This document shows positions 18,586 to 31,330 of a DNA stretch of 64,000 bases, piece by piece. Both the position numbers and the translations under genes were made by a program. Position 1 is the stretch's first letter. Each line of letters opens with the position of its first letter. The stretch is from Nitrospira sp. (lineage in GTDB: Bacteria; Nitrospirota; Nitrospiria; Nitrospirales; Nitrospiraceae), in NCBI GenBank assembly GCA_009594865.1, contig VOPT01000037.1, positions 1-64,000 on the forward strand, in the 5' to 3' direction. The notes below the pieces were generated by a model. The model worked only from the letters and a program-made list of their open reading frames with translations, was not told the origin of the DNA and ran no database searches.

Positions 18586-19404
18586 ATGGCTACCTATGCA
18601 ATCGGCGACGTTCAAGGCTGCTTCGGATCCCTTACGCAGCTCACAAAGACCATTCACTTTGATCCGAAGCAAGACCGGCTCTGGTTTGTCGGCGATCTCG
18701 TCAACCGGGGCCCCGACTCCCTCCATGTTCTGCGCTACATTCGGGATCTCGGCGCCTCCGCTCTGACGGTTCTCGGTAATCACGATATCTTCCTGCTCGC
18801 CGTTGCCGCCGGACTGACGCCTCCTCGCTCCAGTGACACCTTGACGCAGGTGCTGGAAGCACCGGACTCCCGTGAGCTGATGCAATGGCTACGGCAACAA
18901 CCACTGCTGTATCGGGAGGGTGATTTCCTGTTAGTCCATGCCGGACTCTTGCCTGCCTGGACTGTCGAGCAAGCCGAGGGATTGGCCGCCGAGGCCCACA
19001 CAGCAATGCGAGGGGCCCAATGTGTCACAACCTTGCGAGCGCTCCACCCGAGCGCTTCTTTGCAGTGGCGACCTGACCTCACAGGCCCGGTTCGAGTCGC
19101 GACCATCATCAAAGTGCTGACCCGCTTGAGAGCCTGCTCTAATGAAGGCGTGATGGAATCTTCCTTCTCAGGTCCTCCCGATCGGACACCTGACGGGTTC
19201 CACCCCTGGTTCGAGCTATCCCGGAGGCGCAGCAGGACGGCTACGATTATCTTCGGGCATTGGGCCGCCATGGGATTGAGAGTGACGCCGAACATATTGG
19301 CACTGGATACCGGCTGCGTGTACGGCAGACAACTGACGGCGGTGCGCCTGGAAGATCGGAAGATTTTTCAAGTCGCGTGCGAGGAGACTCGTGGCCAAGG
19401 GTGA
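18586..19404 (+). CDS. apaH: Symmetrical bis(5'-nucleosyl)-tetraphosphatase (ApaH)
   Basis: A 272-residue metallophosphatase that cleaves Ap4A into two ADP, close to the usual length of about 280. The motifs of the calcineurin-like phosphatase fold are present: GDVQGCF near residue 7, GDLVNRGPDS near residue 35, GNHD near residue 65, then VHAG and the late FGHWA segment. ATG at 18586 begins directly at the conserved MATYAIGDVQG, so upstream in-frame codons are rejected. Its stop overlaps the GTG start of the DUF309 gene by 14 bases, implying translational coupling. Confidence 0.92.
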   Translation: MATYAIGDVQGCFGSLTQLTKTIHFDPKQDRLWFVGDLVNRGPDSLHVLRYIRDLGASALTVLGNHDIFLLAVAAGLTPPRSSDTLTQVLEAPDSRELMQWLRQQPLLYREGDFLLVHAGLLPAWTVEQAEGLAAEAHTAMRGAQCVTTLRALHPSASLQWRPDLTGPVRVATIIKVLTRLRACSNEGVMESSFSGPPDRTPDGFHPWFELSRRRSRTATIIFGHWAAMGLRVTPNILALDTGCVYGRQLTAVRLEDRKIFQVACEETRGQG

Positions 19405-19945
19405 CCGGCCGGCTCTGGCCGAGTGGCCGCGGTATACCAACAGAAACCTGCCCGCCTACCGCTTCCTTCCAGGCCAAACCCCGCATCCTCGCCGCCATCC
19501 GCAGGGCCATTCATTCGCACAGCCGGAACCTCAGCCCCGCCCGTTTGAGTTGGAACGATGGATGGCATCCGAGGACTATCTCTATGGCATCGATCTTTAC
19601 AACTGGACGTATTGGTGGGAAGCGCACGAAGTGTTTGAGGCCTTCTGGCATGCGTACGGGCGCAGGACGCCGGCCGGAAATTTCTTTCAGGCGCTCATTC
19701 AATGCGCCGCCGCCAACCTCAAGCACGAGCTGGGTGACGAACAGGCGACACGCAACCTCGTGTCACGGGCGCTCGCCCGTCTGCGGCAGGGCCCCGATCA
19801 TTACATGGGCCTGGACACCGCCGCGGTCGCCGAAGAGTTGACGCATTGGTTGAATCAGAGGGGCGCGGGCGCGCACATCGTGTTCACGCTCTCGGAGGAA
19901 CGTGGAAGACTGGTGATCGTTGAAAAAGTGAGGGGCGAGGACTGA
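19391..19945 (+). CDS. DUF309 family protein
   Basis: A 184-residue protein of the DUF309 family, whose function is not established. The family signature is clear: YWWEAHEVFEAFWHAYG followed by NFFQALIQCAAANLKHELG, in an alpha-helical core at about residues 60-150. The first 55 residues are Pro/Arg-rich and poorly conserved, so the true start could be a later Met (MASEDYLYG at about residue 58). The GTG at 19391 lies inside the 3' end of apaH, consistent with an operon. Its stop codon directly abuts the stop of the convergent panB gene. Confidence 0.8.
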   Translation: MAKGDRPALAEWPRYTNRNLPAYRFLPGQTPHPRRHPQGHSFAQPEPQPRPFELERWMASEDYLYGIDLYNWTYWWEAHEVFEAFWHAYGRRTPAGNFFQALIQCAAANLKHELGDEQATRNLVSRALARLRQGPDHYMGLDTAAVAEELTHWLNQRGAGAHIVFTLSEERGRLVIVEKVRGED

Positions 19946-20737
19946 TCAGTGGTAGCTTTCGGAATCGGAGGGGAATACCCCTTTTTCCACGTCGTCCTTG
20001 TACCGACGAAGAGCCTGCAGCGCATCGACCTTGAGCTGCCCGTACGGCTTCACAAACTTCGGCACGAATTCATCGAACAGCCCCAACAGATCGTACAGCA
20101 CCAGCACTTGCCCGTCGCAGTGCGGACCCGCGCCGATCCCGATGGTTGGAATCGTGAGGGCCTCGGTCACCGTCTTGGCCAATCCCGCAGGAATTGCTTC
20201 CAGGACGATGCCGGCGGCACCGGCCGCTTCAAGCGCCCGGGCATCCTCCATCAACTGTTGCGCACGGTCTTTCCCCTTGCCCTGTACCCGGTACCCACCA
20301 TATTGCTGGACGGATTGCGGCATCATCCCGAGATGCCCGATCACAGGAATGCCGACCTTCGCCATCGCCGTCACACGATCCGCGACCGCCGCGCCCCCTT
20401 CCAGTTTCACCGCATGGGCACCGACTTGCAGGAACCGCCCGGCATTGCGAACCGCTTCTTCCTGGCTCACCTGATAGGAAAGAAACGGCATGTCGCCGAT
20501 GACCAGTGAGCGCTGGACAGCTCCGGCCACCAGCTTGGTGTGGTACAGCATCTCATCCATGGTTACAGAGAGCGTGTTCGACTTGCCTTGCACAACCACG
20601 CCCAGCGAGTCGCCCACGAGAATGACGTCGATTCCTGCCTGTTCGACGAGACGGGCGAACAGCGCATCATAGGCCGTCACCACCGTAATCTTGCGTCCGT
20701 CGCGCTTGCACTTCTGCAAGTCCGGAACCGTCATCAC
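19946..20737 (-). CDS. panB: 3-methyl-2-oxobutanoate hydroxymethyltransferase
   Basis: A 263-residue PanB, which transfers the hydroxymethyl group of 5,10-methylene-THF to 2-oxoisovalerate to make ketopantoate, the first step of pantothenate synthesis. Conserved segments are visible: VTAYDALFARLVEQAG, ILVGDSLGVVVQG, GDMPFLSYQ, VKLEGG, IPVIGHLGMMPQ and IGIGAGPHCDGQVLVLYDLLG. The start overlaps the metF stop (GTGATGA), so the two genes are translationally coupled. Both PanB and MetF draw on methylene-THF, and FolD upstream makes it, giving the cluster a common substrate. Confidence 0.95.
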   Translation of the reverse strand: MMTVPDLQKCKRDGRKITVVTAYDALFARLVEQAGIDVILVGDSLGVVVQGKSNTLSVTMDEMLYHTKLVAGAVQRSLVIGDMPFLSYQVSQEEAVRNAGRFLQVGAHAVKLEGGAAVADRVTAMAKVGIPVIGHLGMMPQSVQQYGGYRVQGKGKDRAQQLMEDARALEAAGAAGIVLEAIPAGLAKTVTEALTIPTIGIGAGPHCDGQVLVLYDLLGLFDEFVPKFVKPYGQLKVDALQALRRYKDDVEKGVFPSDSESYH

Positions 20738-21624
20738 CCGAGCTCGGCTTTCGTCAGAATTTCCGGCAATCGTTCGGTGGACTTGATGGCCATAATATGG
20801 ACGCCATCGCAGTAGGGACGAACGGCCTTGATCGTTCGCACGGCAATCTCCACGCCTGCATCGAGCGCCCGCTTATCACCGGCGGCGCGCATTTCGTCGA
20901 TCATGTCCTGTGGCACACAGACGCCGGGGATATTCGCGTTCATGAATTCCGCCATCTTGGCATTGCGCAGCAACAGAATCCCCGCGAGCACCTTCACCTT
21001 GAACGGACGCACGGCGTCCATAAACGTCTTGAATTGTTCCGGCTGATAAATCGCCTGGGTCTGGAAGAACTGGGCGCCGGCACGCACCTTGACTTCAAAC
21101 TTGACCAGCATCGGTCCCAGCGGATCCGCTTCCGGCGTAACCGCCCCGCCGATCGTAAAGTCGGTGGCCCCATCGAGCTTGTTGCTCGCGTAATCTTTGC
21201 CGCTATTGAGCCCGGTCACCAACTGCATGACTTGGACGGAATCCAGGTCGTAGACCGGCTTGGCATCCTTGTGGTCCCCGACTGTGGGATAGTCTCCGGT
21301 CAGACAAAGGATGTTCCGGATGCCCAGCATATGGGCCCCCATGAGGTCGGACTGCATCGCGATGCGGTTACGATCGCGGCAGGTCAACTGCATCACCGGA
21401 TCATGGCCCAGTTCATACAAGATCCGGCACACCGGCAGTGACCCGGCTCGCACGATCGCCGCCGTATTGTCCGTGACATTGACCCCGTGCACACGACCGA
21501 CCAGCGACTTTGCGCTCTCGACCACATGGGTGAGGTTCGTGCCCTTCGGCGGGTTATACTCCACCGTGACGGCAAACTGCCCCTGCGCCAACACATCCTT
21601 GAGTCGCCGCGGCTCCCGGCTCAT
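20734..21624 (-). CDS. metF: Methylenetetrahydrofolate reductase
   Basis: A protein of about 296 residues that reduces 5,10-methylene-THF to 5-methyl-THF using FAD. The family's substrate and flavin segments are present: FAVTVEYNPPKGTN, MQLTCRDRNRIAMQSDLMGA, NILCLTGDYP and GAQFFQTQAIYQPEQF. ATG at 21624 follows GAGGAG closely and gives MSREPRR, so an in-frame GTG or ATG further upstream (to 21657) is unlikely. It may partner the MetV-like protein encoded at 7004-7252, as in MetVF enzymes; that pairing is an inference. A structured intergenic element precedes it. Confidence 0.93.
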   Translation of the reverse strand: MSREPRRLKDVLAQGQFAVTVEYNPPKGTNLTHVVESAKSLVGRVHGVNVTDNTAAIVRAGSLPVCRILYELGHDPVMQLTCRDRNRIAMQSDLMGAHMLGIRNILCLTGDYPTVGDHKDAKPVYDLDSVQVMQLVTGLNSGKDYASNKLDGATDFTIGGAVTPEADPLGPMLVKFEVKVRAGAQFFQTQAIYQPEQFKTFMDAVRPFKVKVLAGILLLRNAKMAEFMNANIPGVCVPQDMIDEMRAAGDKRALDAGVEIAVRTIKAVRPYCDGVHIMAIKSTERLPEILTKAELG

Positions 21625-21660
21625 CGAGATCTCCTCACTTTCATTCCATCCCCCCACCCT

Positions 21661-21768
21661 GAATAGGGCGGGCGGTTCGCCTGCTCGTCAGTGCGCGCGT
21701 CCAACGAGGGCCTGCTGAGGCCGCGCGTTGCGCGAGCACGAGGAGCATGCGGATGGCCCGCCTATTTC
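21661..21768. repeat. Strongly self-complementary intergenic element
   Basis: About 108 bases between folD and metF that fold on themselves. The outer arms, 21661-21673 and 21756-21768, pair over about 12 bp with small bulges. In the centre, CAACG (21702-21706) pairs with CGTTG (21726-21730) and encloses a perfect GGCCT/AGGCC hairpin (21709-21713 with 21718-21722, loop GCTG). The flanks hold CG-rich palindromic blocks. It resembles REP/MITE-like intergenic elements, or a compound terminator for folD, whose stop codon lies inside the right arm. Only this copy was seen in the window. Confidence 0.55.
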
Positions 21769-22622
21769 ATCCCTGCCATTCTCTTAGCAGATTCAACGGT
21801 ATTGTCGAGCAACATCGCAATCGTCATCGGCCCGACGCCACCCGGTACCGGGCTGATCCACCCGGCCTTCTGGCTCACCGGCCCATAATCGACATCCCCG
21901 CAGAGCTTCCCGTCAGTCCACCGGTTGGTGCCCACATCGATCACGACCGCTCCTTCCCGGACCATGTCGGCCGTGACGAATCTGGCCTTCCCGATCGCGA
22001 CCAGCAACAACTCCGCCTCCCGGCAGACCGCTGCCAGATCCTTGGTCTTGGAATGGCAAATCGTGACGGTGGCGTTGCGCTGCAACAGCATGAGCGCCAA
22101 CGGTTTCCCCACAATATTGCTGCGTCCCAACACGACTGCGCGTTTACCTTCAATCCCGACGCCGGTGGACTCGATCATCTTGATCACACCCTTCGGGGTA
22201 CAGGCTTCAAAGACCGGATTCCCTTCGACCAACCGGCCGAAGTTGTACGGATGGAACCCATCGGCATCCTTGGCCGGCGACACCGCTTCCAGCACCACCC
22301 GGCTGTCGATGTGCTTGGGAAGCGGTAACTGGACCAAAATTCCATGGACCTTCGGGTCCGCATTCTTCTTCTCAATGAGAGCCAACAAATCCGCCTGCGT
22401 GGTGGACGCAGGCAATTTATAATCGTCGATATAGATACCCGCGGCATCGCAGGCCTTTTGTTTGCTCTTTACATACTGATGCGACGCCGGATCGTCACCC
22501 ACGAGAATCGTGGCAAGACCCGGCTTGGTGCCCGTTTTTGCCAGGACCGCCGCAGACTCCACCGCCAACCGGTCACGCACCTGTTGCGCCAATGCTTTCC
22601 CATCGATAATTCGTGCCGCCAC
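21762..22622 (-). CDS. folD: Bifunctional methylenetetrahydrofolate dehydrogenase/cyclohydrolase
   Basis: A 286-residue FolD that interconverts 5,10-methylene-THF, 5,10-methenyl-THF and 10-formyl-THF. Family motifs are clear: YVKSKQKACDAAGI with the catalytic Lys, ILVQLPLPKH, KDADGFHPYNFGRL, VVLGRSNIVGKPLALMLL at the nucleotide site, and PVPGGVGPMTIAML. GTG at 22622 is preferred because AGGGAGGA lies 4-5 bases upstream; the frame is open to an ATG at 22676 but without such a site. It lies upstream of metF and panB on the same strand, separated by a structured element. Confidence 0.94.
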   Translation of the reverse strand: MAARIIDGKALAQQVRDRLAVESAAVLAKTGTKPGLATILVGDDPASHQYVKSKQKACDAAGIYIDDYKLPASTTQADLLALIEKKNADPKVHGILVQLPLPKHIDSRVVLEAVSPAKDADGFHPYNFGRLVEGNPVFEACTPKGVIKMIESTGVGIEGKRAVVLGRSNIVGKPLALMLLQRNATVTICHSKTKDLAAVCREAELLLVAIGKARFVTADMVREGAVVIDVGTNRWTDGKLCGDVDYGPVSQKAGWISPVPGGVGPMTIAMLLDNTVESAKRMAGMK

Positions 22623-22814
22623 AGTATCCTCCCTGGCCTGAATAGAAGCGAAAAGTGAGGGCACCATAGCAGGCAATTTTTCAACAAGTCAACGCTGGAG
22701 GCGGCGGGAGGCTTCCGATGGAAGCCCTCGATACAACAGGGGCCTCACCGGATCGTCCGGCCGCTTGAGCATCCGGCCTTCCCGGCTCGTGTCGCCTCCG
22801 ATTTCGATGCTTCC

Positions 22815-22844
22815 TTGACAGTCTCCGAGACCCTTGGCTACGAT
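22815..22844 (+). promoter_or_regulatory. Candidate sigma-70 promoter for the propeller gene
   Basis: TTGACA (22815-22820) and TACGAT (22839-22844) are 18 bases apart. Transcription would start near 22851, about 30 bases before the propeller gene. The divergent folD gene lies on the other side. A hairpin with a 7-bp stem (GGCTTCC/GGAAGCC, 22710-22726) sits in the same spacer and has no evident T-run. Found by eye only. Confidence 0.4.
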
Positions 22845-22885
22845 GCACCAGGACAATCTGTGCGTCATCTTCGTTCATGATTCCC

Positions 22886-23908
22886 ATGACCATCTTTTCC
22901 TGTCTCCCCGAACGGCCAAAACGCCGTCGCAATCTTGGATTGGCTCTTGCGGGCGCCATGGGAATGCTGCTTGCGTCCTCATGGGCATGGGCGCTGCAAG
23001 TCAGCGGATTAGAATCGCCGCACAGCTTTCTGGCCGATCCCCCGTCGAGGTCGTATTTCATTTCGAACATCAATGGGGAGACCAACGCCCGGGACAATAA
23101 CGGCTTCATTACGAAGTTGAGCGACGACGGGCGCATTATAGCCTTCAAGTTCATCGAAGGCGGCCGCGGGGACGTTACCCTCCATGCCCCCAAAGGCATG
23201 GCCATCGTCGATCACGTGCTCTATGTCACCGATGTCGATACCCTGCGCGCGTTCGACAAGAACACAGGGAAACCGCTCGCCACGGTCGTGCTCCCCCGGC
23301 CCGCCGACGGCAAGACCTCCCAGTCGCTCGTGGATGTGGCGGCCGACGGGCAGGGGCATCTGTATCTCGCGGATCAGGGGGGCAATGCGATTTATCGTGT
23401 GGATCTCACGACACCCTTGACCCTGTCCCTCTATGTGTCCGGACCTCACTTAGCAGGCCCGTCAGGAGTGGCCGTGCACCCCAAAACCGGACATATCGTC
23501 GTGGTGAGTTATGATTCCGGCAAAATTTTCGACCTTACTCCGGAAGGAGCGCTGACCGAACTGGCCTCCAATGGATTTTTCACCGGACGATTCCAAAACC
23601 TCAGCGGAGTCGATTTTGACCGCTGGGGGAGCATGTATGTGTCCGACGCGACCAAAGGCAAAATCTGGCGCATGCTGCCGAACCATAAATTCCAAGTCAT
23701 CGCGGAATATCTGCCTGGGCCATCGGATCTTGGCATCGACCGCGTGAACCATTTGATTCTCGTTCCGTACCAGGATTCGAATGCCGCCGAGGTCAACGGC
23801 CTCGAGTCTCCCACGGCATCATCAGGTGATCGCGCTAAACGCACGTTGGCAGATTACGGGTTCGTTGAACCCCTGAAAGCCGACAAGGAAGGATCGTCCC
23901 GCAAATGA
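22886..23908 (+). CDS. Exported NHL/SMP-30-like beta-propeller protein
   Basis: A secreted protein of about 340 residues. The first 37 residues form a signal peptide (basic start, hydrophobic LALAGAMGMLLASSWAWA). The mature part has repeated beta-propeller blades of NHL/SMP-30 type, with lines such as APKGMAIVDHVLYVTDVDTL, DVAADGQGHLYLADQGGNAI, PSGVAVHPKTGHIVVV and GVDFDRWGSMYVSDATKG. No catalytic residues were recognised; such proteins often bind ligands or partner proteins. ATG at 22886 and ATG at 22877 are both possible, and neither has a clear ribosome binding site. The next gene overlaps it by 4 bases. Confidence 0.72.
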   Translation: MTIFSCLPERPKRRRNLGLALAGAMGMLLASSWAWALQVSGLESPHSFLADPPSRSYFISNINGETNARDNNGFITKLSDDGRIIAFKFIEGGRGDVTLHAPKGMAIVDHVLYVTDVDTLRAFDKNTGKPLATVVLPRPADGKTSQSLVDVAADGQGHLYLADQGGNAIYRVDLTTPLTLSLYVSGPHLAGPSGVAVHPKTGHIVVVSYDSGKIFDLTPEGALTELASNGFFTGRFQNLSGVDFDRWGSMYVSDATKGKIWRMLPNHKFQVIAEYLPGPSDLGIDRVNHLILVPYQDSNAAEVNGLESPTASSGDRAKRTLADYGFVEPLKADKEGSSRK

Positions 23909-24606
23909 GCCAATGTGTCTATTGTCAGCAACGCAAAGGCAAACGTTCTTGTCCGGCCCTCAGCGGGATGATTTGCAGCCAATGTTGCGGAGAGCATCGC
24001 CTCGCGCGTATTTCCTGCCCGCCTGATTGCCAATACCTCGATGCAGGAAGCGACTATCAACAGAAACGGCTCGGCGAACAGTTCGCCCCCGTCCGGCGGG
24101 AACTCTATCGTCAACTCAGCGTGGCCGGCGGCGAAAAAGCGGCCGCGTTGTTCAACCTGATCGAAGTGGTCACGTTCGGCTATTTCCATGACCGGCGGGA
24201 TGGTCAGGATGCGGAAGTGTTTGCGGCCATCCAAGCGTTGCGCCGCACCTTGAGCCCCCTTCATGTGCCGGCCGCGCCGATGCCGGTTTTTGCGGAACGT
24301 CTCAAAAAGGAATATGACACGTTCGTCAAACAGCAACCTCAGCAAATCGCCGACGCCGGCTCGGCACCGGAAATTCTCGATCGTGCATTGGCGCTCCTGA
24401 CGGAATTTTCCGGCCAGGGCTTCCAATCACGCCGCTTCCTCCTCGGGATGATCGGCTATGTCAAAACGTTCCACCCCGAGATTGCCGAGCATCTGACGAA
24501 ACAGCATGAAGCCGGTCGAATTGTGCTCCCCGGGCAACTCACTCCCCAGCCTCAAGAACCACCTCCCCACGTCCATAGCCCCGAGTGCCGTCATCACCAC
24601 CACTGA
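23905..24606 (+). CDS. Zinc-cluster hypothetical protein with a His-rich tail
   Basis: A 233-residue protein with an N-terminal block of nine cysteines and a histidine (CVYCQQRKGKRSCP, MICSQCCGEHR, ISCPPDCQYL), typical of a small zinc- or metal-binding family of unknown function. The middle is helical and soluble. The C-terminus ends HVHSPECRHHHH, which could bind metal. No signal peptide is present, so it is cytoplasmic even though it is coupled (ATGA overlap) to an exported propeller protein. I cannot name a function. Confidence 0.65.
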   Translation: MSQCVYCQQRKGKRSCPALSGMICSQCCGEHRLARISCPPDCQYLDAGSDYQQKRLGEQFAPVRRELYRQLSVAGGEKAAALFNLIEVVTFGYFHDRRDGQDAEVFAAIQALRRTLSPLHVPAAPMPVFAERLKKEYDTFVKQQPQQIADAGSAPEILDRALALLTEFSGQGFQSRRFLLGMIGYVKTFHPEIAEHLTKQHEAGRIVLPGQLTPQPQEPPPHVHSPECRHHHH

Positions 24607-24800
24607 CCGCCGACGGCGATACCCGATCGCGAGAGAGCCTTCCAGACCCCTTTTCAATAAGCTGTCTGCCGCGACATTCCGTCCCCTCTTTTCCTCATTT
24701 TCTCTTTAGTTACATCTCATTTCTGCCGATACAGGCGGGCCAGGACTTATACCTGCGCAAGAAGCAGAATCAGCATTGCACGCGCAACGCATTGAAATTC

Positions 24801-26537
24801 ATGCATCCATTGCTCAGTAACCTCTTAGCCGCCTTGCCGAAGGGAGATGCGCTGGACGAGCCGGCCTGGTCCGTCCGTCATCGGGGCATTCTCTCCATCC
24901 TCTGGTTGCACGTTCTAGGAATCTCCCTGTACGGCGCGTATATGGGAGCCGCCCCCAGCCTCTACCTCGGAGGTGGAGGCCTTCTCGGAATCATCGCCCT
25001 CGCGGCACAACTGCCCAGCGTCAGCCGCCGCCTCCAGGCCGCCATTGCCACCTATGGACTCATGACCGCCTCGGCCTTGCTGGTGCATATCTCAGAAGGG
25101 CGAATCGAACTGCACTTTCATTTCTTTGTCATGATGTCCGTAATCGTGCTGTATCAGGATTGGCTGCCGTTCCTGGTCGGACTACAGTTCATCGTCCTCG
25201 ATCACGGAGTCGTGGGCACCCTCATGCCGGAAATGGTATATGGCCACGCAGAGGGGCAGGCCCATCCATGGACCTGGGCACTGATTCACGGCAGCTTTAT
25301 TCTGGCTCAATGCGCAGCCCTGCTCTGTTTTTGGCGAGTCAACGAGGTGGCTCGAGAAAAAGCCCTGCAGAGTGAGGCCCGCACCAGGATGATCATCGAA
25401 ACCGCTCTGGACGCCGTGGTCACCACGAACGCCTCTGGTCTCATTACCGACTGGAACACCCAGGCTGAGATGATGTTCGACATTCCTCGCACCGACGCCA
25501 TCGGACAACCCCTGACCACCTATCTCTCCACGGCCCAACCTTCCTCCGGCGCCGGATCGGGTGTGAGGCTTTCCGGGCTGATTCCCGGAGCGATTCTCAA
25601 TCGCCGTGTGGAGAGTGTCGGCCGGACCGGTTCCGGCCAGGAATTTCCCGTGGAAATCGCCACCAGCTGCCTTGCCATCGGCGGAACGCAGCAGTTCACC
25701 ACCTTTATTCAGAATATTTCCGAACGCAAGCAGCACGAGGACGCCCTCTGCCGCGCTAAGGAGGCGGCGGAAGCGGCCAGTCAGGCCAAGTCTCAATTCC
25801 TGGCCAATATGAGTCATGAAATTCGGACCCCGATGAACGGGGTGCTCGGCATGACGGAATTACTCCTCGCGACCCAGCTCAACGAGCGGCAGCGACGATA
25901 TGCCGACACCGCACACACGTCCGGGACCAACTTGCTGCACATCATCAATGACATCCTGGATTTTTCGAAAATCGAAGCCGGCCGCCTGGTCTTGGAGCAT
26001 ATCCCCTACGACCTGCGGCTTCTCCTGGCGGAAACCTCCACGATTTTTCACGAACAGGCGCTGAAAAAAGGGCTCTCGCTGACTCTGACGATTGCGCAAG
26101 ACATCCCCATCACGCTTCACGGAGACCCCCACCGGCTCCGCCAGATCCTGACGAACCTTATCAGCAACGCCCTTAAATTTACGGCAACCGGGCGTATTGC
26201 CATTTCGGCCGCCATGGAGCCGGGCTCCTCCGGACAGGTGCGGGTTGACGTATCGGACACGGGCATCGGCATTTCGCAGGACGCTCAGAATCGAATCTTC
26301 GACGCCTTTGCGCAGGCTGACGGCTCGACCACGAGAAAATACGGCGGAACCGGCCTCGGCCTCGCCATTGTGAAGCAATTAGTCGGCATGATGGGCGGGC
26401 ACATGGGACTGACCAGTGTGCCCGGAGAGGGATCCACCTTCTGGTTTACGATTTCAGCGTATGCCACCGCAACACCATCGACGGCCTCCGATCCATCCAC
26501 CTCTTCCACGGAAGCGCTGCGGCGCCTGTACCGTTAG
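24801..26537 (+). CDS. Membrane histidine kinase (multi-TM sensor-PAS-HisKA-HATPase)
   Basis: A 578-residue sensor kinase. Residues about 20-185 contain six hydrophobic segments forming a MASE-like membrane sensor, including ISLYGAYMGAAPSLYLGGGG and ELHFHFFVMMSVIVLYQDW. A PAS domain follows (about 197-320), then HisKA with H339 in [15 protein letters not shown] and an HATPase with [18 protein letters not shown]. There is no receiver or HPt domain, so phosphate must pass to a separate receiver, for example that of the REC-kinase at 31327. The frame is open from 24585, but ATG at 24801 begins the conserved protein. It is followed 15 bases later by the FIST gene. Confidence 0.88.
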   Translation: MHPLLSNLLAALPKGDALDEPAWSVRHRGILSILWLHVLGISLYGAYMGAAPSLYLGGGGLLGIIALAAQLPSVSRRLQAAIATYGLMTASALLVHISEGRIELHFHFFVMMSVIVLYQDWLPFLVGLQFIVLDHGVVGTLMPEMVYGHAEGQAHPWTWALIHGSFILAQCAALLCFWRVNEVAREKALQSEARTRMIIETALDAVVTTNASGLITDWNTQAEMMFDIPRTDAIGQPLTTYLSTAQPSSGAGSGVRLSGLIPGAILNRRVESVGRTGSGQEFPVEIATSCLAIGGTQQFTTFIQNISERKQHEDALCRAKEAAEAASQAKSQFLANMSHEIRTPMNGVLGMTELLLATQLNERQRRYADTAHTSGTNLLHIINDILDFSKIEAGRLVLEHIPYDLRLLLAETSTIFHEQALKKGLSLTLTIAQDIPITLHGDPHRLRQILTNLISNALKFTATGRIAISAAMEPGSSGQVRVDVSDTGIGISQDAQNRIFDAFAQADGSTTRKYGGTGLGLAIVKQLVGMMGGHMGLTSVPGEGSTFWFTISAYATATPSTASDPSTSSTEALRRLYR

Positions 26538-26552
26538 CAAGGAGACCCCCCT

Positions 26553-27701
26553 ATGCATATGACGACTACCTGTCTCAAACCCGGTCACTCCAACATTCCT
26601 GCTGAGCTGGCCGCCTTCGATTCGGAAAACAGCCTACTCTTGCTGTTCGGAGCCTCACATCTGATCGATCGACCTGAGCTGATTCAGCAGGTGATGGCCG
26701 CCTGTCCTCGCAGCCAAGCGATCGGCTGCTCCACATCCGGAGAAATTCATGGGGCTGAAATCTCGGATGACAGCCTGGTCGTTGCGGCGGTGCGTTTTGA
26801 GAAGACACGCCTTCTCACCACGCATGCGTCAGTCCACAGCCCGAAAGATTCGTATGCAGCGGGACGCGCCATTGCCACTAACCTGCAACAGCCCTCGCTT
26901 CGCGGCCTCCTGGTGCTCTCAGACGGATTGAATGTCAACGGTAGCGAACTCGTGAAGGGACTGAACGACACGCTGGGAGGTGCCGTCATCGTGACCGGGG
27001 GGTTGGCCGGGGACGGAACCGACTTCAAGCGCACATGGGTTATCAAGGACCGTGTGCCCCAAAGCGGGTATGTGACCGCCATCGGTTTCTATGGCGACCA
27101 CGTCCGCTTGGGCCATGGCTCAAAGGGCGGATGGGATAAGTTCGGCCCTGAGCGCCGGGTGACCAGATCGGCGGGAAATATTCTCTACGAACTGGATGGT
27201 CGCCCCGCCCTGCAGCTCTACAAAGAGTATCTCGGTGACCGCGCCGCCGGTCTTCCGGCCACCGGTCTGCTGTTCCCCCTCGCGATCAGGTCTTCTAGTA
27301 CGGATGGGAAAGTCCTCGTTCGGACCATCCTGGCCGTGGATGAAGCCGCTCAATCCATGACGTTCGCGGGAGACTTGCCTGAAGGCATGCTGGCTCAATT
27401 GATGCGCGCCAACTTTGACCGCCTGATTCAGGGCGCGTCCGAAGCGGCCACGCTGACCCTCGATAATCACCAGAACGCAGGGAGCGCCTCCCCCACGTTG
27501 TCAATCGCGATCAGTTGTGTCGGGCGACGGTTGGTGCTCGGAGAACGGACGGAAGAAGAAATCGAGGCGACGCTGGAGATCCTGCCGAACGGCAGCCGCC
27601 AAGTTGGATTTTATTCGTATGGGGAAATCTCTCCATATTTCAGCGGAGTCTGTGATCTCCACAACCAAACCATGACCGTCACCACGATTACCGAAGTCTA
27701 A
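26553..27701 (+). CDS. FIST domain sensory protein
   Basis: A 382-residue protein with FIST_N (about 20-215) and FIST_C (about 225-365) domains. FIST modules are ligand-sensing, proposed to bind amino-acid-like small molecules, and are usually linked to signal transduction. Diagnostic stretches are SQAIGCSTSGEIHG, LLVLSDGLNVNGSELVKGL, VTGGLAGDGTDF and QVGFYSYGEISPYF. AAGGAGA precedes the ATG by about 8 bases. It is free-standing, but its stop lies 5 bases before the start of a hybrid kinase gene, so it probably feeds the phosphorelay encoded by the flanking genes. Confidence 0.88.
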   Translation: MHMTTTCLKPGHSNIPAELAAFDSENSLLLLFGASHLIDRPELIQQVMAACPRSQAIGCSTSGEIHGAEISDDSLVVAAVRFEKTRLLTTHASVHSPKDSYAAGRAIATNLQQPSLRGLLVLSDGLNVNGSELVKGLNDTLGGAVIVTGGLAGDGTDFKRTWVIKDRVPQSGYVTAIGFYGDHVRLGHGSKGGWDKFGPERRVTRSAGNILYELDGRPALQLYKEYLGDRAAGLPATGLLFPLAIRSSSTDGKVLVRTILAVDEAAQSMTFAGDLPEGMLAQLMRANFDRLIQGASEAATLTLDNHQNAGSASPTLSIAISCVGRRLVLGERTEEEIEATLEILPNGSRQVGFYSYGEISPYFSGVCDLHNQTMTVTTITEV

Positions 27702-27706
27702 TTTCT

Positions 27707-31326
<3,620 letters not shown>

Positions 31327-31330
<4 letters not shown>

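Noticed and set aside
20797..21441. 214-codon plus-strand frame antisense to metF
   Set aside because: It lacks a ribosome binding site and recognisable domain, and metF is unambiguous on the other strand.
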